Shown: positions 25,449-35,684, counted from the stretch's first letter. The stretch is 49,664 bases of DNA from Deltaproteobacteria bacterium (GCA_016713535.1 JADJOY010000045.1:1-49664); one strand, 5' to 3'. Notes: generated by a model not told the origin, from the letters alone. A program made the numbers and translations.

Positions 25449-27233
25449 ATGCCGCCGACCATGCGCCTGCGCTGGTTGATCCAGGACCTGGTCGAGATCC
25501 CGACCTTCGCGCGCATGTCGCTCGCCCTGAGGCGCGCGTCCGCCGAGGGCCGCGACACCTGCGCCACGCTGGTGCCGCGCCAGGCCGAGCGCCTCGGCGA
25601 CGCGACGCTGCTCAAGTTCGAGGACGAGACCGTGAGCTACGCCGGGTTCGAGCGCGGCGTGAACCGCTTCGCCGACCACCTCCGCCGCGAGGGCGTGCGC
25701 AAGGGCGACGTGTTCGCGCTCGTCATGCAGAACTCGCCGTCCTTCCTCATGGCGGAGGCCGCCGCGGCGAAGCTCGGCGCGGTGGCGGCGCTGGTGAACC
25801 ACCACCTGGTCGGCGCGGCCCTCGAGCACGTGCTGGAAGCGGGCCAGCCCAGGCTGGTGGTCGCCGATGCGGCCGCGGTCCCGGCGCTCGCCGCCATCCG
25901 CCGCCGGGTGCCGGTGTTCGCCGAGGGCGACGCGGCCGCGCTGCCGCCAGGCCTCGAGTCGCTCGACGCGGCGCTCGCCGCCGCCGACGAGCGGCCACCG
26001 CCCACCGCCGACGTCCGCGGCGGCGACGTCTTCCTCTACATCTACACGTCCGGCACCACGGGCTATCCCAAGCCCGCGATCATCCGTCACATGCGCTTCA
26101 CGATGGGCGGGATCGCGCTCTCGGGGCTCTTCGGCATCGGCCGCGACGACTGCGTCTACGCGCCGCTGCCGCTCTACCACGGCCAGTCGAACTTCGTGGG
26201 CTTCTCGGTGGCGTTGCGCGCGGGGGGAGCGTTCGCGTCGCGGCGGATGTTCAGCGCCCGCGAGTTCCTCCCCGACGTGCGCCGCCACGGAGCCACCATG
26301 TTCGTGTATGTGGGGGAGCTCTGCCGTTACCTGCTGGCGCAGCCGCCGAGCGCCGCCGACCGCGACCACCGCCTGCGGGTCGCGGCGGGCGCGGGCATGC
26401 GCCCGGACGTGTGGAAGGCGTTCCAGGAGCGCTTCGGGGTGGCGCGGATCTTCGAGATGTACGGCGCCACCGAGGCCAACGTGACGATGATGAACCGCGG
26501 CAACCGCCCCGGCTCGGTGGGGCGGTGTTACCCGTTCCAGCACGGCGGCGCGCGGCTCGCGAAGCTCGATGGTGCCACCGGCGAGCTGGCGCGGGGCGCC
26601 GACGGCCGGCTGATCGAGTGCCTCGACGGCGAGCCCGGCGAGCTCCTCGGCCGCGTCGGCCGGGGGCTCATCTCCTATGACGGCTACGTCGACCGCGAGC
26701 AGAGCGAGCGCAAGCTGGTGCGGGACGCCTTCCGCCCCGGGGACGCGTGGTTTCGCACCGGCGACCTGCTGACCCGCGACCGCGACGGCTACTACTTCTT
26801 CGTCGATCGCCTCGGCGACACCTTCCGCTGGAAGGGCGAGAATGTCGCGACGCAGGAGGTCGCCGATACCCTCAACCAGGCGCCTGGCATCGCCGAGAGC
26901 ACGGTCTACGGCGTCGCGGTGCCAGGGGCCGACGGCCGCGCGGGCATGGCGGCGGTGGTGGTGAAGGACGGCGGCGCGCTCGACGGTGCCGCGCTGTGGT
27001 CGCACGTGACCGAGAACCTGCCGGCGTTCGCACGTCCCGTGTTCGTGCGCCAGGTGGCGAGCCTCGCGGTCACCGGTACCCTCAAGCAGCGCAAGGTCGA
27101 GCTGCGCGACGAGGGCTTCGATCCGGCGCGGGTCGAGGATCCGCTCTATCTTCGCGACGACGGCGAGCGGCGTTACGTTCCGCTCTCCCCGGCGCTGCAC
27201 CTCGCGATCGCGAGCGGAGCCCGGCGACCGTGA
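25449..27233 (+). CDS. Long-chain acyl-CoA synthetase (AMP-binding; FadD6/FATP-like)
   Basis: A 594-residue ANL-superfamily enzyme that activates a fatty acid as acyl-AMP and then acyl-CoA. It has the P-loop YTSGTTGYPKPA, MYGATEANVT at the acyl-adenylate site, RTGDLLTRDRDGYYFFVDRL with GDTFRWKGENVAT, and the C-terminal Lys region TGTLKQRKVEL. MLC-like features, including SLALRRASAEGRDTC and the missing lid insertion, place it near the very-long-chain or FATP group rather than E. coli FadD. The ATG at 25449 gives the usual family start; another ATG lies 12 bases on. It probably feeds the beta-oxidation-like genes at 34.5-39.8 kb or the WS/DGAT. Confidence 0.92.
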   Translation: MPPTMRLRWLIQDLVEIPTFARMSLALRRASAEGRDTCATLVPRQAERLGDATLLKFEDETVSYAGFERGVNRFADHLRREGVRKGDVFALVMQNSPSFLMAEAAAAKLGAVAALVNHHLVGAALEHVLEAGQPRLVVADAAAVPALAAIRRRVPVFAEGDAAALPPGLESLDAALAAADERPPPTADVRGGDVFLYIYTSGTTGYPKPAIIRHMRFTMGGIALSGLFGIGRDDCVYAPLPLYHGQSNFVGFSVALRAGGAFASRRMFSAREFLPDVRRHGATMFVYVGELCRYLLAQPPSAADRDHRLRVAAGAGMRPDVWKAFQERFGVARIFEMYGATEANVTMMNRGNRPGSVGRCYPFQHGGARLAKLDGATGELARGADGRLIECLDGEPGELLGRVGRGLISYDGYVDREQSERKLVRDAFRPGDAWFRTGDLLTRDRDGYYFFVDRLGDTFRWKGENVATQEVADTLNQAPGIAESTVYGVAVPGADGRAGMAAVVVKDGGALDGAALWSHVTENLPAFARPVFVRQVASLAVTGTLKQRKVELRDEGFDPARVEDPLYLRDDGERRYVPLSPALHLAIASGARRP

Positions 27234-27265
27234 GTGCGGCGCGTGCGCGCGCCGGAGGAGACCCC

Positions 27266-28268
27266 GTGGCCAGCGAACCGATCACCGCCCAGTCGACGCT
27301 CACCCTCGCCGGCAGCTCGGTGGCGATCCCACCGCTCGGCGTCGGCACGTGGGCGTGGGGCGACACCGAGACCTGGGGTTACCAGGGCTACGACGAAGAC
27401 CTCGGCTTCGAGAGCATCCGCGCCGCCTACGTGCGCTCGATCGAGCTCGGGGTCACGTTCTTCGACACCGCCGAGGGCTACGGCCACGGCGAGAGCGAGC
27501 GCATCCTGGCGCGGCTCGCCAAGGCCGAGCCGGCGCTCAGCGAGCGCGCGGTCATCGCGACCAAGTTCGTGCCGTTCCCGTGGCGGCGCCCGTTCGCGAC
27601 CAAGCTGCGCGCCTCGCTCGACGCGTCGCTCGAGCGCCTCGAGCGCTCCTCCGTCCACCTCTACCAGATCCACGGGCCGATCAGCTTCGCGCCGGCCTCG
27701 GCGCTCGCGGCGCCGCTCGCCGACGCGCACAAGGCGGGTCTGGTGAAGGCGGTCGGTGTCTCGAACTACTCGGAGCGCGAGCTGCGCGCGATCCATCGCG
27801 AGCTCGCGAAGCGAGGCGTGCCGCTCGCGAGCAACCAGGTCGAGTATTCGCTGCTCCGGCGCATGCCCGAGACCGTCGGGCTGCTCGGCGCGTGCAGGGA
27901 GCTGGGGGTGATCCTGCTCGCGTATTCCCCGATCGGCCAGGGGCGGCTCACCGGTAAGTACTCGGCGGCGAACCCGCCGCCGGGGCGCCGCAACTTCTCG
28001 AACCACGCTCCCGAAGCGGTGGACCGGATCGTCGGTGCCTTGCGGCGCATCGGCGAGAAGGCAGGCGGCAAGACCCGGCGCAGGTGGCGCTCAACTGGCT
28101 GATGGTGAAGGGCGCGGTGCCCATCCCCGGGGCCAAGAACGCGGGCCAGGCCGAGCAGAACGCCGGGCGCTCGGCTGGCGCCTCGGCGACGATGACGTCG
28201 AGGCGCTCGATCGGCTGGCGCTCTTCGGCCAGCGCAGCCTCATGCACCGCGTCTGGCAGCACGGGTGA
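27266..28268 (+). CDS. Aldo/keto reductase, two frameshifts near the C-terminus
   Basis: An NADPH-dependent carbonyl reductase with the (alpha/beta)8 barrel. The tetrad is visible as Asp and Tyr in FFDTAEGYGHGESE, Lys in VIATKFVPF and His in LYQIHGPIS; GVSNYSERELRA and LAYSPIGQGRLTGKY follow. The GTG at 27266 has GGAGGAG just upstream. Near the end the frame slips twice, by loss of one C at 28076-28078 (KTPAQVALNW restored) and one G at 28166-28168 (NAGALGWRLGDDD restored). The corrected protein ends QRSLMHRVWQHG at 28268, a normal family C-terminus. The gene starts 32 bp after the acyl-CoA synthetase and is probably co-transcribed. Confidence 0.88.
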
Positions 28269-28373
28269 AGACGGCGGTGGACGAGATGAGCCGTGCCGAT
28301 GTCCCGGAGCGTCGGCGGCCCGAGCCTGTGAATCCTTCGATTCGGGGCGTGCTCACGAGGCCGCGTGAAGCCG

Positions 28374-28439
28374 GCGACGGGGGGTGGAACCCCCGTCGCT
28401 ACAGCGGTCTTCGTAGCGCGGGGGGCTCCGTCCCCCCGC
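28374..28439. repeat. Double-hairpin intergenic element
   Basis: The first hairpin is GCGACGGGGG-GTGGAA-CCCCCGTCGC (28374-28399), followed by TACAGCGG. The second is GCGGGGGG-CTCCGT-CCCCCCGC (28418-28439), preceded by GTAGC. Layout matches 11379 and 38564. It lies between the reductase and the acetyltransferase. Confidence 0.65.
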
Positions 28440-28506
28440 GAGCGCCGGGGTCACGTCGATTTCCCCACAGCCTCTCCGTCGCCGACCCGCTCGCGGAGCT
28501 CCAGCG

Positions 28507-28941
28507 GTGACCGACCTGCGGGTCCGGCCGTTCGAGGAGCGCGATACCGAGGCGGTCGTGGCGCTCTGGGAGCGCTCTGGGCTGACGCGGCCGTGGAACG
28601 ACCCGCGCAAGGACATCGCCCGGAAGCTACGTGTGCAGCGCGAGCTCTTCCTGGTCGCCGAGCGCGACGGCGAGGTGGTCGGCACCGTGATGGCCGGCTA
28701 CGAGGGGCACCGTGGCTGGGTGAACTACCTGGCCGTCGACCCCTCGATCCGGCGCGCCGGGCTCGGCCGCCGGCTCATGGACGAGGTCGAGGTCCGGCTG
28801 CGCGCGCTCGGCTGTCCGAAGCTCAACCTCCAGGTACGCCGCGACAACCCCGCGGCCCTCGGCTTCTACGCCGCGCTCGGCTACGTCGACGACGCGAGCG
28901 TCTCGCTGGGCAAGCGCCTCGAGCGCGACGAGCCCGGGTGA
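28507..28941 (+). CDS. ypeA: GNAT family N-acetyltransferase, YpeA-like
   Basis: A 144-residue GNAT enzyme that moves an acetyl group from acetyl-CoA to an amine, target unknown. It tracks E. coli YpeA closely along its length: ALWERSGLTRPWNDPRKDI, LFLVAERDGEVVGTVMAGYE and GHRGWVNYLAVDPSIRR, then the acetyl-CoA-binding segment RRAGLGRRLM and the ending LGCPKLNLQVRRDNPAALGF and LGKRLERDE. The start is the GTG at 28507 with GGAGC nearby. It is isolated from its neighbours by the double-hairpin element upstream. Confidence 0.9.
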   Translation: MTDLRVRPFEERDTEAVVALWERSGLTRPWNDPRKDIARKLRVQRELFLVAERDGEVVGTVMAGYEGHRGWVNYLAVDPSIRRAGLGRRLMDEVEVRLRALGCPKLNLQVRRDNPAALGFYAALGYVDDASVSLGKRLERDEPG

Positions 28942-29140
28942 GGCCGCGGAGTTGCGCCCGCCTCTTCCGAGGGGCGCCCGGAGCGTGTAGCCGATCTCAC
29001 GGAAGCGCGTCTGGTATTCCGCCGCGGATCCTCGAGCAATGGTGCGCTGAAAGGCGCCAGACGCGCCGAAATCACACTATGTTAGGGTGGTGGTTTCGCG
29101 CTCCACCCGAGCGCCGACTCCGAGGACACGGGGCGCCTCC

Positions 29141-30051
29141 ATGCTGGCTGTCGTGCCGACGCGGTGGCGAAACCGGTTGCTGGTGGGGATCACGGCGCTG
29201 GGATGGGTCGCGGCGGGCGCCGCTTGTGACCACGGCGGCGCGAGGCCTCCCGGCGCCGCGCGCCGCACCGCTCTCGAGCAGGTGCGGATCGGCTACGCGG
29301 TCGAGGCGCCGTACGCCTTCGTCGATCGTCAGGGGCGGGTCACCGGTGAGTCCGTCGAGGTCGCGCGCCACGTCGCCGAGGTGCTCGGTATCCGCCGGGT
29401 CGTGTGGGTGCAGACGGAGTTCGGCCGGCTCGTGCCCGAGCTGCTCGCGGGCCGCTTCGACGTGGTGGCGGCGGGCATGTTCATCACCCCGGAGCGGGCA
29501 CGGCGGGTGGCGTTCTCGGAGCCCACCTTCCACGTCCGTCAGGGGCTCTTGGTGCGGCGCGGCAACCCGCTCGGGATCCACGCGTACGAGGACGCGATCG
29601 CGCGCGAGGGCCTCGAGGTCGCGGTGCTCACCGGCTCGGTCGAGGAGGGGCTGCTCAGGCGGATGGGGCTCGCCGAACGGCGGCTGGTGAGGGTCCCGGA
29701 CGCCACCACCGGGCGCGCCGCGGTCGAGACGGGGGCGGCGGATGCTCTCGCGCTCTCCGCGCTCACCCTGCGGCGCATGGCGGCGTCGCCTGCGGCAGGC
29801 GAGACGGAGATCGTGGCGCCCTTCCGCCAGCCGCGCGTCGACACGGTCGGGCTCCTGGGCTATGGGGCCTTCGCGTTCCGGCCCGCCGACCGGTCCCTGC
29901 GCGAGCGCTGGAACCAGGTGCTGGCGCGCTACGTCGGCAGCCCCGAGCACCGCACGCTGCTCGTCCGCTTCGGGTTCACCGACGAGGAGCTCCCCGGCCT
30001 GGTCCGCACCGCGGATCTCCTGGCGAGCGTTCCGAGGAGCCGCGAACGTGA
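29141..30051 (+). CDS. Periplasmic solute-binding protein domain (SBP_bac_3), lipoprotein-like; 3' end ambiguous
   Basis: The N-terminus is an export signal ending AAGAACDHGG, a plausible though imperfect lipobox. A family-3 binding fold follows: VRIGYAVEAPYAFVDRQGRV, GRFDVVAAGMFITPERARRV, VAVLTGSVEEGLLRR and a closing ERWNQVLARYVGSPEHRTLL. Such domains bind amino acids or related small solutes. Homology ends near 30030. The frame then runs on without a stop, but the sequence becomes unlike protein. A TGA in another frame at 30049-30051 overlaps the GTG of the kinase, so a single indel would either end this gene there or fuse it to the kinase. The end given assumes the former. Confidence 0.7.
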
Positions 30052-32591
30052 CGACGCGGCTGCGCCGGTGGTGGACGGAGGGCCCCCTCGGGTGGACCTG
30101 GGCGGCCGTGGCGGTGTCGGTGCTGGTGTGCGGCGCGATCGCCACCCTCTACGTCGCGCAGCACGGCGTCGTGACGCGCTCGTTCGAGGTCCTCGACCAG
30201 TTCGGTCGCGCCCGGCTCGACCTGGCGCAGGGCACCCTGCACGTCGTCCTGGCGGCGGAGCCCGGGGCCCCGTTCGGTCGCACCGAGGGGCTGGCGCTCG
30301 TCGAGCAGGCGATCACCGAGCTCGAGGACGCGGGCGTCCGGCTCGGCCGTGGGACGTCCGCCTCGACGGAGGTGCTGGAGCGGATCGCCGAGCTGCGCGC
30401 GACCTTGCAGGCGCTCGGCGCGGGCGAGCCCCCGCGAGACGCGCTCGCGGCGCTTCGCATCGGTGCCCATCAGCTCGACCGCGAGGCGGTACGTCTCGAC
30501 GAGGCGATCCGGAGCGAGCTGCGCGAGCGCGGCGCGGCGCTCGATCGAACGTTCCGGTGGGTGGGTGGCGCGGCGGCCGTCCTCCTCGGCGTGCTGTGCG
30601 TGGCCGTGTTCGCCGGGGGGCGTGCCAAGGCGCTCAGCGACCGGGCGCTGGCCGAGAGCGAGGCGCGCTTCCGCGAGGTGATCGAGTCGCTGCCGCAGCT
30701 CGTGTGGACCTCGCGAGCCGATGGAGCCTGCGACTTCGTGAGCGCGCGCTGGTGTGAATATTCGGGGATGGACGTGGGGAGCGCGCTCGGGCTCGGCTGG
30801 ACGGCCGCGGTCCACCCGGACGATCGCGACGGGCTCGCCGCCGCCTGGCGCGCGGCGCTCGCGGCCGGCACCCCCGTGGCTCACGAGGCGCGGTTTCGGC
30901 GCCGCGATGGCTCGTATCGGTGGTTCGACTGCCGCGCCGTCGCGCTGCGCGGTTCGGACGGACGGGTCGAGCGCTGGTTCGGCGCCAACACCGACGTCGA
31001 CGACGCGCATCGCGTGCTCGAGGCGCTCGCCGCGGAGCAAGCGCTGCTGGCGCGGGTCGCGGCGACGGCGCCGGGAGCGATCTACTCCTTCCACATGGAC
31101 GCGAGCGGCTCGGCGCGCTTCCCGTACGTGAGCCCGCGCATGGCGGAGCTGGTCGGGCTTCCTGCCGAGGCGCTCGCCGCGAGCGCTGCCGGGGTCGAGG
31201 AGCGGATCCACCCCGACGATCGCGGTCCGCTGCTCGACAAGGTGGGCCACGCGCGCGCGGACGGTGCGCCCTGGCGCGACGAGTTCCGGCTCCTCCATCC
31301 CACGAGAGGGGAGCGGTGGCTGGAGGTCAGCGCCATCGGCGAGCCCACCGCGGACGGCGGGTCGCAGTGGTTCGGGCACCTGATCGACGTGACGGAGCGC
31401 AAACTGGCCGAGGAGCGCGCCACGCGCGCCCAGAAGATGGAGGCCCTCGGCACGCTCGCGGGCGGCGTCGCGCACGACTTCAACAACCTGCTGGTCGCGA
31501 TCATCGGCAACACCGAGCTCGCCCAGGCCGAGCTGCCCCGCGACGCGCCCGTCCAGCCGTTTCTCGCCGAGGTGCTGCGGGCCAGCGCCCGCGCCGCCGA
31601 TCTGGTGCGGCGGATCCTGGCGTTCTCGCGCAAGGAGGGCTCGTCACGGGTGCGGACGCCGCTCGCCGCGTTGCTCCGCGAGGCGGTGCAGATGCTGCGC
31701 TCGACCTTGCCGGCCAACGTCGCGCTCACGCTCACGACCGATGCGGATGCACCCGAGGTGATGGCGAGCCCGTCCCAGCTCCACCAGGTGATCCTCAACC
31801 TGGTGACGAACGCGGCGCACGCGATCGGGTCGCGCCGCGGCGCCATCGAGGTCCGGCTCGGGGCCGCGACGGTGGCGAGCGGCCGGGGCGGAGAGGCGCC
31901 GCCCGAGCTGCCTCCCGGCGCGTATGCGGTGGTCGCCGTGGCCGACGACGGTGCGGGGATCGACCCCGCGGTGCTGGGTCGCATCTTCGATCCGTTCTTC
32001 ACCACCAAGCCGCAAGGGCAAGGCACCGGGCTGGGGCTCTCGACCGTGCACGGGATCGTCCGCGACCACGGCGGCGCGATCAGGGTCGCCTCCGAGCTGG
32101 GTCGCGGTGCCACGTTCCAGGTGTGGCTGCCCGCGGCGCCGACCGCCGTTTGCGCCGCGGCCACCGTGCGGCCGAGCGGCGCGAGCCGGTTGCCACGCGG
32201 GCACGGCGAGCGCGTGTTCTTCGTGGACGACGAGGAGCCGCTCACGACGTTCGCGTCGCGAGCGCTCGAGCAGCTCGGGTATCGCCCGAGGGTCTTCAGC
32301 AATCCGGTGGCGGCGCTCGAGGCGGTCCGTGAGCAGCCGGAGGCCATCGATCTGCTGATCACCGACCTCACGATGCCGCAGATGAGCGGCTTCGAGCTGG
32401 TGCGCGCGGTGCGCGAGGTGCGGCCCGATCTGCCGATCGTGCTCAGCAGCGGCTTTCTCCAGCAGTGCGACGTGGAGGAGGCGGACCGCTTGCGGGTGAC
32501 CGAGCTCCTCGCCAAGCCGACCCGCCTCGAGGAGTTCGCGCGCGCGGTCGCCGTCGCCCTCGAAGGCGAGGGGGCTCGTCCATCGGGCTGA
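30048..32591 (+). CDS. Membrane hybrid histidine kinase (2 TM, 2 PAS, HisKA, HATPase, REC)
   Basis: An 847-residue sensor. One membrane helix lies at about residues 14-36 and a second at about 167-190, with a helical extracytoplasmic segment between. PAS domains follow at about 205-325 (WTAAVHPDDRDGLAAAW) and 345-455. The HisKA box is [17 protein letters not shown], with His at about 475. The ATPase domain has VILNLVTNAAHAIGS, DDGAGIDP and [19 protein letters not shown]. The C-terminal receiver (about 720-845) has VDDEE, the phospho-acceptor Asp in LITDLTMPQMSG, SSGF and AKP. It is downstream of, or fused to, the solute-binding domain, which probably provides its signal as in EvgS/BvgS-type sensors. 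Confidence 0.88.
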   Translation: MTTRLRRWWTEGPLGWTWAAVAVSVLVCGAIATLYVAQHGVVTRSFEVLDQFGRARLDLAQGTLHVVLAAEPGAPFGRTEGLALVEQAITELEDAGVRLGRGTSASTEVLERIAELRATLQALGAGEPPRDALAALRIGAHQLDREAVRLDEAIRSELRERGAALDRTFRWVGGAAAVLLGVLCVAVFAGGRAKALSDRALAESEARFREVIESLPQLVWTSRADGACDFVSARWCEYSGMDVGSALGLGWTAAVHPDDRDGLAAAWRAALAAGTPVAHEARFRRRDGSYRWFDCRAVALRGSDGRVERWFGANTDVDDAHRVLEALAAEQALLARVAATAPGAIYSFHMDASGSARFPYVSPRMAELVGLPAEALAASAAGVEERIHPDDRGPLLDKVGHARADGAPWRDEFRLLHPTRGERWLEVSAIGEPTADGGSQWFGHLIDVTERKLAEERATRAQKMEALGTLAGGVAHDFNNLLVAIIGNTELAQAELPRDAPVQPFLAEVLRASARAADLVRRILAFSRKEGSSRVRTPLAALLREAVQMLRSTLPANVALTLTTDADAPEVMASPSQLHQVILNLVTNAAHAIGSRRGAIEVRLGAATVASGRGGEAPPELPPGAYAVVAVADDGAGIDPAVLGRIFDPFFTTKPQGQGTGLGLSTVHGIVRDHGGAIRVASELGRGATFQVWLPAAPTAVCAAATVRPSGASRLPRGHGERVFFVDDEEPLTTFASRALEQLGYRPRVFSNPVAALEAVREQPEAIDLLITDLTMPQMSGFELVRAVREVRPDLPIVLSSGFLQQCDVEEADRLRVTELLAKPTRLEEFARAVAVALEGEGARPSG

Positions 32592-32667
32592 GGCTCGGCG
32601 AGCGAAGCCCGCCCGGCGGCGCTGGAGGAGTCCCGATCGGTGATGGCCGTCCGGATGCGCCTTCGGG

Positions 32668-32700
32668 TCCGCCGCGCTCCTGCCCCGCGAGCGCGGCGGA
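32668..32700. terminator. Strong hairpin between the two kinase genes
   Basis: TCCGCCGCGCT and AGCGCGGCGGA form a perfect 11-bp stem with an 11-base loop, 77 bp after the first kinase stop. A second GC palindrome follows directly. There is no T tract. The rest of the 330-base gap (32592-32921) holds no gene; from about 32730 it turns AT-richer and probably carries the promoter of the second kinase. Confidence 0.5.
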
Positions 32701-32921
32701 GGTTCCGCCGCGGCTCCGGCCGGTCACCGGTGTGATGAGTGTTGTGTGGTATGTCGGGACTAACTTTCCGTCGGAGTTTGGATGGAGAAGTCACCGCCTC
32801 ATGCGCTCGGTTTTCGATGGATCGAGCGGTCTCGGCCGCTGTGAGGAGTGGTGGATGGGTCTGTGATACCGTGATCTGGATCGCCGATTTTCTTGGAGCG
32901 GTCCCGCGCCACTCGCTTGCG

Positions 32922-34513
32922 ATGACCGACATCCACGACCCTCGTCCGGGCTCGCCCGGTGCCGTCCCGGAGCTCGAGCTGCTCGATCGGGACGAGCGCT
33001 TCCGCGCCCTCGTCGAGGGCGCTCCCGACGGCATCTTCACCCAGCGCGACGGCTGTTTCGCCTATCTCAACCCGCTCGCGCTCGCGCTCTTCGGCTGCGA
33101 GAGCCCGGATCAGCTCGTCGGAAAACCGGTGCTCAAGCGCGTCGAGCCGCGATTTCACGCCCAGGCCGCGGAGCGGATCCGCATCTTGCGCGAGGAGCGG
33201 CGTGCCTTGAGCGCCGCCGAGTACCAGCTCCTGCGCCTCGACGGCACCGTGTTCTGGGCGGAGCTCTCGGCGATCCCCCACCGCGTGAACGGCGTCGACG
33301 GCGCGCTCGCGTTCATGCGCGACGTCACCGACCGCAAGCGCACCGAGGAGAAGCTCGCGCGCGCCGAGAAGATGGAGGCGCTCGGCACCCTCGCCGGCGG
33401 CATCGCTCACGACTTCAACAACCTGCTGGTGGCGATCGCCGGGAACGCCGAGCTGGCGCGCGCGGACCTACCGGACGACCATCCGACGCAGCGCTCGCTC
33501 GCCGAGGTGCTCCGTGCCAGCCAGCGGGCCGCGGAGCTGGTGCGGCAGATCCTCACCTTCAGCAGGCGCCAGAGCGCGGAGCGCTCCGTGCTCGCGGTGA
33601 GCGAGGTGGTCGAGGAGGCGGTGCGGATGCTCCGGCGCACGTTGCCGGCGAGCGCCGAGCTGGGCCTTCGGCTCGACGCGGACGTCCCTCCCGTGCTCGC
33701 GGACGGCTCGCAGCTCCACCAGGTGTTGCTCAACCTGGTCACCAACTCCGCGCACGCCATCGGCGCGCGTCCCGGGCGAATCGAGGTGCGGCTCTCGCGC
33801 GGCGCACGCTGGCGTCCGGGAACGGCGCCGGCGACGAGCCCGCGGATCTCGCGCCGGGGCTCTACGCCGTGCTCACGGTGGCCGACGACGGCACGGGGAT
33901 CGACCCGAAGGTGGTGGACCGGATCTTCGACCCGTTCTTCACCACCAAGCCACAGGGCGAGGGGACCGGGCTCGGCCTCGCGACCGCGCTCGGCATCGTG
34001 CGCGGTCACGGCGGAGCGCTGGTCGTCGAGAGCGTGCCGGGCGAGGGCGCGGCTTTCCATGCGTGGTTGCCCGCGGCGCGCGGCGAGCCGGTCCATCGGC
34101 GCGCTGCGCCGGCCGCGCCCCGAGCGGTACCGCTCGGTCACGGCGAGCGGGTGCTGTTCGTCGACGACGAAGAGGCGCTCGTGTTGCTCGCCGAGCGCGC
34201 CCTCACCAAGCTCGGCTACGCGCCCGCGACGTTCGCCAGCGCGGGGGCGGCGCTCGAGGCATTTCGAGCAGACCCGCGTGGGTACGCCGTGGTGGTGAGC
34301 GACCTGGCGATGCCGTCCATGCACGGGCTCGAGCTCCTGGGTGCGATCCGCGCGGTGCGTCCGGACGTACCGATGCTCCTCACCAGCGGCTACCTCCGGC
34401 AGGCGGACCTCGCCGAGGCCGAGCGGCTCGGCGTGCGCGCGGTCATCGCCAAGCCCGCCCGGCTCGACGAGCTGGCGCGCGCGCTCGCGAGCGCGCTCGA
34501 ACCCGAGAGCTGA
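32922..34513 (+). CDS. Soluble hybrid histidine kinase (PAS, HisKA, HATPase, REC), one frameshift
   Basis: About 530 residues without membrane segments. A PAS domain occupies residues 25-145 ([20 protein letters not shown]). The HisKA box is [17 protein letters not shown], with His near residue 163. The ATPase domain has [23 protein letters not shown] and [19 protein letters not shown]. The receiver has VDDEE, Asp in [17 protein letters not shown] and AKP. The frame breaks near 33806, where restoring one lost base gives [16 protein letters not shown] and continuity. Domain order and wording match the upstream kinase closely, suggesting tandem duplication followed by loss of the sensor half. 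Output is probably through phosphotransfer. Confidence 0.85.
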
Positions 34514-34550
34514 GCGCGCTCCTCGCCCCCGCCGAGCGAGGTGGCTCGCG

Positions 34551-35684
34551 TCAGGTGGCGTCGAGACCGAGGGACTGGCGGGCGACGATGCCGCGCATGA
34601 TCTCGGAGGTGCCGCCGCCGATCGTCTCGTAGGTCGCGACCTGCCAGATGAGCCGGATCCGCGGATCGGCGAGCGCCGCCGCGCCTCCCAGGTCGAACGC
34701 GGCGCGCGCGATCTTCTGGCACGCGATCGTGTGCGCGACCTTGTTGGCCGCGGCGTCGGCGACCGCGGAGACGCCGCGGGCCATCGCGTCGAGGACGCGG
34801 AGCGCGTGCATCTCGACCTCGAGCGCGAGGACCGAGAGCTCGGCGAGACGCTCGCGCGTGGCGGCCACCCGGACTGCATTCCAGCGCGAGTCGCGGGCGA
34901 GTGTCGCCACGAACCCGACGACGTCCTCGTAATCCTTGCGCACCCGGCCCGGCGGGAACTGGATGTGGCGCTCGTCGGCGAGGGCCTCGCCCATGATCCC
35001 CCACGCGCCGTTCTCGGGACCGACGCGCTGGCGCTCGGGGATCTCGACGTTCTCGAAGAAGATCTCGTGGAGCTGGTCTCCATCCATCGTGGGCAGCGGG
35101 CGCACCGTCACGCCCGGTGCGTTCTTGTCGACGATGAAGAGCGAGAGCCCGCGCCCGCGGCTCTCGGGGGCACCGGTGCGCGCGAGCAGCCACAGGTAGT
35201 CCATGTCGTGGGTGTAGGACTGCCAGCACTTCTGGCCGTTCACCACGTACGCGTCGCCGCGGCGCTCGGCGCGGGTGCGCAGCGAGGCGAGGTCGCTGCC
35301 GGCTTCCGGCTCGGAGTAGGCCAGCGAGAAGTGAGCGTCGCCCGAGCGGATCGGCGGCAGCCAGCGGCGCTTCTGCTCGTCGCTCCCGTGGCGGATCAGC
35401 GTCTTGGCGACGATCCCCGCGGCGAGCGGGTTGCGCGCCGCGCGGGCGTACGCGACCTCGTCCCACAGGATGAACTCCTCGATCAGGCCCGCGCCGAGCC
35501 CACCGTGCTCGCGCGGCCACACCAGCGCGAGCCAGCCGCGCTCGCCCATGGCGCGGAACATCTCCCGCACCCGCGGCCACGCGCGCCCCTGGCACATGAA
35601 GCCGTCGACGTCGCGCCAGTCCGCGAGGAACTCGCGGACCTCGGCGCGGAAGGATTCCTGCTCGGGGGTGAAGGAGAAGTCCAT
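34551..35684 (-). CDS. Acyl-CoA dehydrogenase
   Basis: A 377-residue flavoprotein that introduces the alpha-beta double bond into an acyl-CoA. It has MDFSFTPEQESFRAEVREFL, the FAD-binding AYSEPEAGSDLASLRTRA, NGQKCWQSYTHDMDYL and the C-terminal YETIGGGTSEIMRGIVARQS. As in many FadE-type proteins the position of the MCAD catalytic Glu is Gly (GGGTS), so the base is expected elsewhere in the fold. The start at 35684 fits the family's N-terminus. It lies 157 bp after the enoyl-CoA hydratase on the same strand and is probably part of the same catabolic unit. Its substrate, fatty or steroid-like acyl-CoA, is not predictable. Confidence 0.92.
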   Translation of the reverse strand: MDFSFTPEQESFRAEVREFLADWRDVDGFMCQGRAWPRVREMFRAMGERGWLALVWPREHGGLGAGLIEEFILWDEVAYARAARNPLAAGIVAKTLIRHGSDEQKRRWLPPIRSGDAHFSLAYSEPEAGSDLASLRTRAERRGDAYVVNGQKCWQSYTHDMDYLWLLARTGAPESRGRGLSLFIVDKNAPGVTVRPLPTMDGDQLHEIFFENVEIPERQRVGPENGAWGIMGEALADERHIQFPPGRVRKDYEDVVGFVATLARDSRWNAVRVAATRERLAELSVLALEVEMHALRVLDAMARGVSAVADAAANKVAHTIACQKIARAAFDLGGAAALADPRIRLIWQVATYETIGGGTSEIMRGIVARQSLGLDAT

